Assembly: GCA_946554335.1 (NCBI GenBank) | Contig: CAMNSA010000004.1 | Location: 150,065-214,064 of the forward strand | Direction: 5' to 3' | Length of the DNA stretch: 64,000 bases | From: an uncultured Neglectibacter sp. | GTDB taxonomy: Bacteria; Bacillota; Clostridia; Oscillospirales; Acutalibacteraceae | Shown here: piece by piece, positions 60,850 to 64,000 of the stretch | Numbering within the stretch: position 1 is the first letter of the stretch | How the letters are laid out: each line of letters starts with the position of its first letter | Notes under the pieces: model-generated | What the model saw: the letters and a program-made list of their open reading frames with translations, nothing else | What the model was told of the DNA's origin: nothing | The model's database searches: none | Program-made: the position numbers and the translations under genes

Positions 60850-60878
60850 TTGCAATTTTGCCACGGCCGTGGTATACT
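60850..60878 (+). promoter_or_regulatory. Rightward promoter of the CI-like gene with palindromic spacer
   Basis: TTGCAA (60850), 17-bp spacer, TATACT (60873). The spacer contains the perfect palindrome CCACGGCCGTGG (60861-60872). Upstream AGTTGCAACT and TTGCGA/TTGCAA repeats (60771-60855) may be further operator sites. Confidence 0.7.
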
Positions 60879-60900
60879 CGTCTTGATAGGAGGTGGGAAA

Positions 60901-61248
60901 ATGCAAACAGGCGAGCTCATAAAGTCAAGACGAACAGCGTTAGGAATTAGTGCGGATACCCTGGCCGAAGCTATTGGGGTTAACCGTTCAACAATATTCC
61001 GTTACGAAAATGGGGAAATTGAAAATGTCCCTCTCAAGAGTATTGAGCCAATCGCAAAAGCTCTTCATTGTACGCCTGCATATCTGTTAGGCTGGGAAAG
61101 CCAAACAGATGAAGAAAAGCCTGCCCCCAGTGAAGAGGACAGGCTGAACCAAGAAATTATGAACTTGTTTCTGTCTCTATCGGAGGAAAAGCAAAAGGAA
61201 GCTCTGAGCTATCTTCGTTATCTCGCAGGGAGTTCAGAAACAAAATAA
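60901..61248 (+). CDS. CI-like phage repressor (XRE family)
   Basis: 115 residues. N-terminal Cro/CI HTH (LIKSRRTALGISADTLAEAIGVNRSTIFRYENGEIENVP, LEPIAKALHCTPAYLLGW-type end). The C-terminus is a short acidic helix pair (LNQEIMNLFLSLSEEKQKEALSYLRYLAG) with no peptidase domain, so induction by RecA-type self-cleavage is not expected. AGGAGG lies before the ATG. Its 3' end overlaps an antisense small ORF. Confidence 0.88.
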   Translation: MQTGELIKSRRTALGISADTLAEAIGVNRSTIFRYENGEIENVPLKSIEPIAKALHCTPAYLLGWESQTDEEKPAPSEEDRLNQEIMNLFLSLSEEKQKEALSYLRYLAGSSETK

Positions 61249-61318
61249 AAGATTCTTTCTTTTCCTTCGGTAAGGCGCGAACCATTTCGTACATAGCTTC
61301 TAATTCTTGCACGGTCAT
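61157..61318 (-). CDS. Possible small antisense-overlapping protein
   Basis: 53 residues, MTVQELEAMYEMVRALPKEKK, then ESFILFLNSLRDN... The 3' half is antisense to the end of the repressor gene. The ribosome site is weak. The helical Leu/Lys/Glu pattern is protein-like, but part of it could be a mirror of the repressor coding strand. Confidence 0.35.
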   Translation of the reverse strand: MTVQELEAMYEMVRALPKEKKESFILFLNSLRDNEDSSELPFAFPPIETETSS

Positions 61319-61446
61319 AATCGCATCTTCTTTCTTTGAGTGATGTTGATCCGGCGGTGAAAGAATTGTAGCAGGAAAATTCAGATTCAGGCTCATGTTC
61401 GTTAGAAAATAACAGGAACTTTGTAATTATGAAAAGGGGCGTAAGC

Positions 61447-62367
61447 ATGGCAAAGTGTCGTAACTGCGGAAACTGGGGCCTGTTTTTGAAGGTGGATTCT
61501 AACCATCTCTGCAAAGAGTGTGCAGCTCTACTTGCAGCCGAAGAGGCATCAAGCAGAATTGCAGAAGAAAAGAGGGAAAATGAGGAGAAACGGCGCGACG
61601 CTATTCGAGAGGAATATCTAAAAAAGCAAAAAGAAGAATTGGAATCGTTTCGGAAAGTCTTTCCATTAAACATAAATAATCCATCCATCATCAACAACGG
61701 ATGGGAAAAATGGAGTGGTAAACACATTTCCGAAGGCCAGATAGCGCGGCAGCGACGTAGCTTAGAAGAAACCACGCCTATTATAATTCGCATTGGTGAT
61801 GAGATATCAGGCGTTTTCGTCTCAAGGTATTGGTCTAGGATTTACGATACAACTCTACAATCCTGTACTTGTCCGGATTTTACCTCAACACAGTTGCCAT
61901 GCAAACATATGTATCGGCTTTTTTATGAAGCGAATATTACAGAAACCGAATCTACATTAGGAATCATTAGAGATTTGCCGCCGGACTTGGAAAATGGTTT
62001 TTCCCAGCTGACGGATGATGAAAAGATGTCATTCTTATCACGGGCCTCTTATCTACCTAAATTCGGAATGACGGTTAAAATCAGTGAAGTTTCCAATACC
62101 ATCAAATCCGGTTTATATGTTGCCTCTGAGCCAAACTACGAATTATTGCTTAATGATTTAACAAAAGATAAAATCATTCTTCAACTGGCAAAGAAACGCG
62201 TTAGCGGATTCGCTCCCAGCTGGACTAAAACCAAATTAATAAATTGGGTATTAGAAAACCAAAAAGAGGCTCTCAAAACCATTTTTCCACACTATTGTTT
62301 AATAAAGCTTTCTGATCACGCAAAGGAATGGATAACTCAAATAAAATCTAACAGCCATTTCAAATAA
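61447..62367 (+). CDS. SWIM zinc-finger protein with N-terminal zinc ribbon (prophage cargo)
   Basis: 306 residues from ATG 61447 (AAAGGGG 7-8 nt upstream). Zinc ribbon CRNCG...LCKEC (4-27), a charged coiled coil (about 30-70), then a SWIM finger CTCPDFTSTQLPCKHMYRLFYE (about 145-166; CxCx9CxH). The C-terminal half (170-306) is helical, with an LxxLxKxxI pattern (LAKKRVSGFAPSWTKTKLINWVLENQKEALKTIFP), perhaps SAP-like. No enzyme motif is seen. It is A+T-rich relative to the host and lies between repressor and integrase, where lysogenic-conversion or defence genes often sit. Confidence 0.7.
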   Translation: MAKCRNCGNWGLFLKVDSNHLCKECAALLAAEEASSRIAEEKRENEEKRRDAIREEYLKKQKEELESFRKVFPLNINNPSIINNGWEKWSGKHISEGQIARQRRSLEETTPIIIRIGDEISGVFVSRYWSRIYDTTLQSCTCPDFTSTQLPCKHMYRLFYEANITETESTLGIIRDLPPDLENGFSQLTDDEKMSFLSRASYLPKFGMTVKISEVSNTIKSGLYVASEPNYELLLNDLTKDKIILQLAKKRVSGFAPSWTKTKLINWVLENQKEALKTIFPHYCLIKLSDHAKEWITQIKSNSHFK

Positions 62368-62397
62368 GGGTAACCCTGTATGTGAAAATAGAAAAAA

Positions 62398-62430
62398 CCG
62401 CCCTCCGGTACTCGCAATACCAGAGAGCGG
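62398..62430 (+). terminator. Imperfect hairpin after the SWIM gene
   Basis: CCGC-CTC-GGTA ... TACC-GAG-GCGG arms around CTCGCAA, 30 nt after the stop. U-run absent; likely a weak terminator or processing site. Confidence 0.4.
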
Positions 62431-62483
62431 CCTACTACCGGCGGGAACCGGCAGAATAATAGTGCAAATATATTGTACCGCTT

Positions 62484-62506
62484 CCCGCCTAAAAAATCAA
62501 GGCGGG
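62484..62506 (+). other. Hairpin upstream of the integrase
   Basis: CCCGCCT/AGGCGGG with a 9-nt A-rich loop, 24 nt before the integrase AGGAGG; a CCCTTTTTT run follows. Could attenuate integrase expression. Confidence 0.45.
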
Positions 62507-62536
62507 ATTTCTGCGCCCTTTTTTAGGAGGTACAAT

Positions 62537-63592
62537 ATGGCAAAGGCTAAAAAGTTACCCAGCGGGAACTGGAGAGTACAGGTATTTGTCGGTGTAGAGG
62601 ACGGCAAAAGAAAGTATATGTCCTTTACAGCAGAATCAAAATGGGAGGCGGAATATCAAGCCAGCCAGTACGCCAGAAATCGCAAAGAGAGAAAAAATGT
62701 GATGAACATCACGGTCGGTGAAGCCGTTACCCGTTACATAGACAGCAAAGATGGGGTTATATCACCGGCTACAATAAGGGGATACCGATCCATACAGATA
62801 AACGGGCTGAAGAATTTGCGAGACATCAAACTGAAAGATCTGACCAATGAAACTATCCAGCAGCAGATTCGAGCCAAAATGAAAACTCATTCTCCCAAAA
62901 GTGTTTTAAACGAACATGGTCTGCTAACTGCCGCTTTAAATATGTTTTATCCTGAATTCCGGATCAATGTGTCTCTGCCTCAGAAGAAAAAGCGCCCTCA
63001 AACTGTTCCCACCGATGCCCAAATAAAAGAGCTCTTGGCTTTGGCAAAAGGCAAGGATATAGAACTACCGATCATGCTGGCAGCTATGGGGAGTCTGCGT
63101 GAAGGGGAAATAGCAGCTCTTCTTGTGGAAGATATTATGAAGGACGGTATCAGAGTAAACAAAGACATGGTCAGGAACCAATACCAGAAATGGGAAATAA
63201 AGGGTACGCCAAAATCTGACGCCGGAAACCGTATTGCCCCATTGCCCGATAAAGTAATTCAAATGCTGAAAGAGCACGTCAAAGGCAAAAGTAATCAAGA
63301 TAGGATTTTCAAAATGAATCCAGAAGGAATATATGATCGATACAAAAAGCTGAAGCAGCAATGCGGTATGGACAAATGCAGGTTTCACGATCTCCGGCAC
63401 TATTATGCCAGCGTCGCACATCTTATAGGTGTCCCAGATCAATACATCATGCTCAATGGAGGATGGAAAGACAAGGGAACCCTGCAGCAGATATACCAGC
63501 ATACCCTGATTGACCACGAAGAAGAGGAGTCAATGAAAATCACAGGCCATTTTGAAACGCTTCTTGATACGAAAGAGGAAAAATCAGAATGA
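62537..63592 (+). CDS. int: Tyrosine recombinase/integrase
   Basis: 351 residues from ATG 62537 (AGGAGG 6-7 nt upstream). N-terminal arm-binding domain (1-60, KLPSGNWRVQVFVGVEDGKRKYMSF), core-binding SAM-like domain (about 62-160), catalytic domain with Arg in MGSLREGEIAAL, HDLRHYYAS (HxxR), GGWKDKGTLQQIYQH (second His/Trp position and the nucleophile Tyr). 166 bp from attR; it integrates into and excises from tRNA-Gln. No excisionase was recognised. Confidence 0.95.
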   Translation: MAKAKKLPSGNWRVQVFVGVEDGKRKYMSFTAESKWEAEYQASQYARNRKERKNVMNITVGEAVTRYIDSKDGVISPATIRGYRSIQINGLKNLRDIKLKDLTNETIQQQIRAKMKTHSPKSVLNEHGLLTAALNMFYPEFRINVSLPQKKKRPQTVPTDAQIKELLALAKGKDIELPIMLAAMGSLREGEIAALLVEDIMKDGIRVNKDMVRNQYQKWEIKGTPKSDAGNRIAPLPDKVIQMLKEHVKGKSNQDRIFKMNPEGIYDRYKKLKQQCGMDKCRFHDLRHYYASVAHLIGVPDQYIMLNGGWKDKGTLQQIYQHTLIDHEEEESMKITGHFETLLDTKEEKSE

Positions 63593-63607
63593 GCTTATTT
63601 TTTTCGA

Positions 63608-63631
63608 ATTTCGTGTTGCATTTCGTGTTGC
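63608..63631 (+). repeat. Right integrase arm-type repeat pair
   Basis: Two exact tandem copies of ATTTCGTGTTGC, 127 bp inside attR, same orientation and sequence as the left pair. Confidence 0.6.
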
Positions 63632-63712
63632 ATAACTTTATTTTTTTCTGTTTTTGACCCATATTTCCCGTAAATTCAGCCACAAAAATCTGTAGAGAAA
63701 AGCAGCAAAAAA

Positions 63713-63748
63713 GCCAGTGTTCATGCGGCTTCCCGCATATTCACTGGC
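63713..63748 (-). terminator. Phage-borne terminator just inside attR
   Basis: On the minus strand GCCAGTG...GCGG-gaa-CCGC...CACTGGC followed by TTTTTT. It lies directly downstream of tRNA-Gln and replaces the chromosomal terminator that integration displaced to 52092. Confidence 0.85.
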
Positions 63749-63757
63749 ATTTCTTGA

Positions 63758-63786
63758 TGGCTGGGCTGGCGGGATTCGAACCCACG
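63758..63786. other. attR of the prophage (29-bp core)
   Basis: Identical to 52129-52157 and forms the 3' part of the intact tRNA-Gln gene; the phage copy restores the tRNA. Confidence 0.9.
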
Positions 63787-63834
63787 GGAATGACGGAGTC
63801 AAAGTCCGTTGCCTTACCGCTTGGCGACAGCCCA
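63762..63834 (-). tRNA. tRNA-Gln(TTG)
   Basis: 73 nt. Acceptor TGGGCTG/CAGCCCA, D-arm CGCCAAGCGGTAAGGC, anticodon loop CTTTGAC (TTG, Gln), T-arm GTGGGTTCGAATCCCGC. CCA is not encoded. Its 3' end is the prophage attachment site. Confidence 0.95.
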
Positions 63835-63841
63835 ATATGGG

Positions 63842-63878
63842 AACACGGAGCCTAATTGCAACAATTAAACTCCGTGTT
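63842..63878. other. Hairpin in the tRNA spacer
   Basis: AACACGGAG/CTCCGTGTT with inner AATTG/CAATT, between tRNA-Gln and tRNA-His; possibly a processing signal or partial terminator. Confidence 0.55.
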
Positions 63879-63883
63879 TTGTG

Positions 63884-63961
63884 TGGGGTGGAAGATGGGA
63901 TTCGAACCCACGGTCTCCAGTGCCACAAACTGGCGCTTTAACCAGCTAAGCTACATCCACC
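63884..63961 (-). tRNA. tRNA-His(GTG)
   Basis: Anticodon stem CCAGT/ACTGG with loop TTGTGGC (GTG, His). An extra 5' G (position -1) faces C73, the histidine identity pair. CCA is encoded (63884-63886). The acceptor stem has one T-T mismatch. Confidence 0.92.
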
Positions 63962-63965
63962 ATAT

Positions 63966-64000
63966 TGGCGCGCCAAAAGGGACTCGAACCCCTGGCCTAC
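63966..64000 (-). tRNA. tRNA, 3' part only (possibly Arg)
   Basis: Encoded CCA, acceptor 3' strand TTGGCGC, T-arm AGGGGTTCGAGTCCCTT; runs off the window before the anticodon. The variable-loop and acceptor sequence resemble Firmicutes tRNA-Arg(TCT), but this cannot be confirmed here. Confidence 0.75.

Larger units (their letters stand above)
52129..63786. mobile_element. Prophage remnant integrated in tRNA-Gln
   Basis: About 11.6 kb between 29-bp repeats. It has a tyrosine integrase near attR, two divergent regulator pairs, a block of small early ORFs with two ribozyme-like RNAs, lysis genes and distal tail genes (baseplate J fragment, tail protein I, tail fibre, fibre assembly). No terminase, portal, capsid, tail tube, tape measure or DNA replication gene is present, so it cannot make virions alone. 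Its A+T content and codon use differ visibly from the GC-rich chromosome, most strongly in 57.2-63.6 kb. Paired TTTCGTGTTGC repeats inside both ends (52199-52221, 63608-63631) are likely integrase arm sites. Confidence 0.9.

Overview
The window looks like chromosome of a spore-forming Gram-positive anaerobe with a fairly high G+C content. The best guess is class Clostridia, order Oscillospirales (gut Oscillospiraceae/Ruminococcaceae type). The reasons are: a complete gerA-B-C spore germinant-receptor operon, LPXTG and SLH surface proteins, lipobox lipoproteins in place of periplasmic proteins, a Bce-type peptide sensing and export system, strong GGAGG ribosome sites with frequent GTG/TTG starts, and short intergenic palindromic elements of a kind I associate with these genomes. 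No 16S gene is present, so the taxon is an inference.

Layout. 1-7.2 kb: a leftward surface-fibre (pilus-like) locus, with two signal peptidases I flanking a 1503-residue LPXTG protein, driven by a perfect consensus promoter with a ~330-nt leader. 7.2-11 kb: acyl-CoA ligase with its HTH-cupin regulator, and a GHL10 glycoside hydrolase. 11.1-11.5 kb: dispersed repeat element A. 11.5-17 kb: HAD phosphatase, response regulator, kinase, and BceAB-type ABC transporter with a probable operator. 17-21 kb: germination receptor operon. 21-29 kb: DUF421 protein, two MBL-fold hydrolases, D,D-carboxypeptidase and SbcDC nuclease. 29.1-31.1 kb: repeat element B, zinc alcohol dehydrogenase and a 0.5-kb tandem structured repeat. 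31.1-33.4 kb: polar amino acid ABC transporter. 33.5-36.5 kb: SpoVB/MurJ-type flippase, repeat element C and a TIM-barrel isomerase. 36.5-44.2 kb: an efflux operon with three HlyD-type lipoproteins, one 944-residue FtsX-type permease and two ATPases. 44.4-51.7 kb: carboxylesterase, SLH-phosphodiester glycosidase, nucleotidyltransferase, MATE pump and ferredoxin-type aldo/keto reductase.

52.1-63.8 kb is an integrated prophage remnant of about 11.6 kb. It sits in the 3' end of tRNA-Gln(TTG), between 29-bp direct repeats, with a tyrosine integrase beside attR and paired 12-bp arm-type repeats inside both ends. It keeps two regulatory switches, a run of small early ORFs, lysis genes (XhlA-like protein, holin, CHAP-SLH endolysin) and distal tail genes. 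Head, terminase, portal, tail-tube and replication genes are absent, and the baseplate J gene is 5'-truncated at what looks like a deletion junction. tRNA-His(GTG) and the start of another tRNA follow on the minus strand.

The most striking observation is a pair of intergenic RNA elements in the prophage early operon (53619-53673 and 53885-53939). Each begins right after a stop codon, and their stems are preserved although the paired bases differ. They have the layout of type II hammerhead self-cleaving ribozymes (GAAA, stem III, UC, stem I, C-U/C-GAUGA). They may process the phage polycistronic mRNA.
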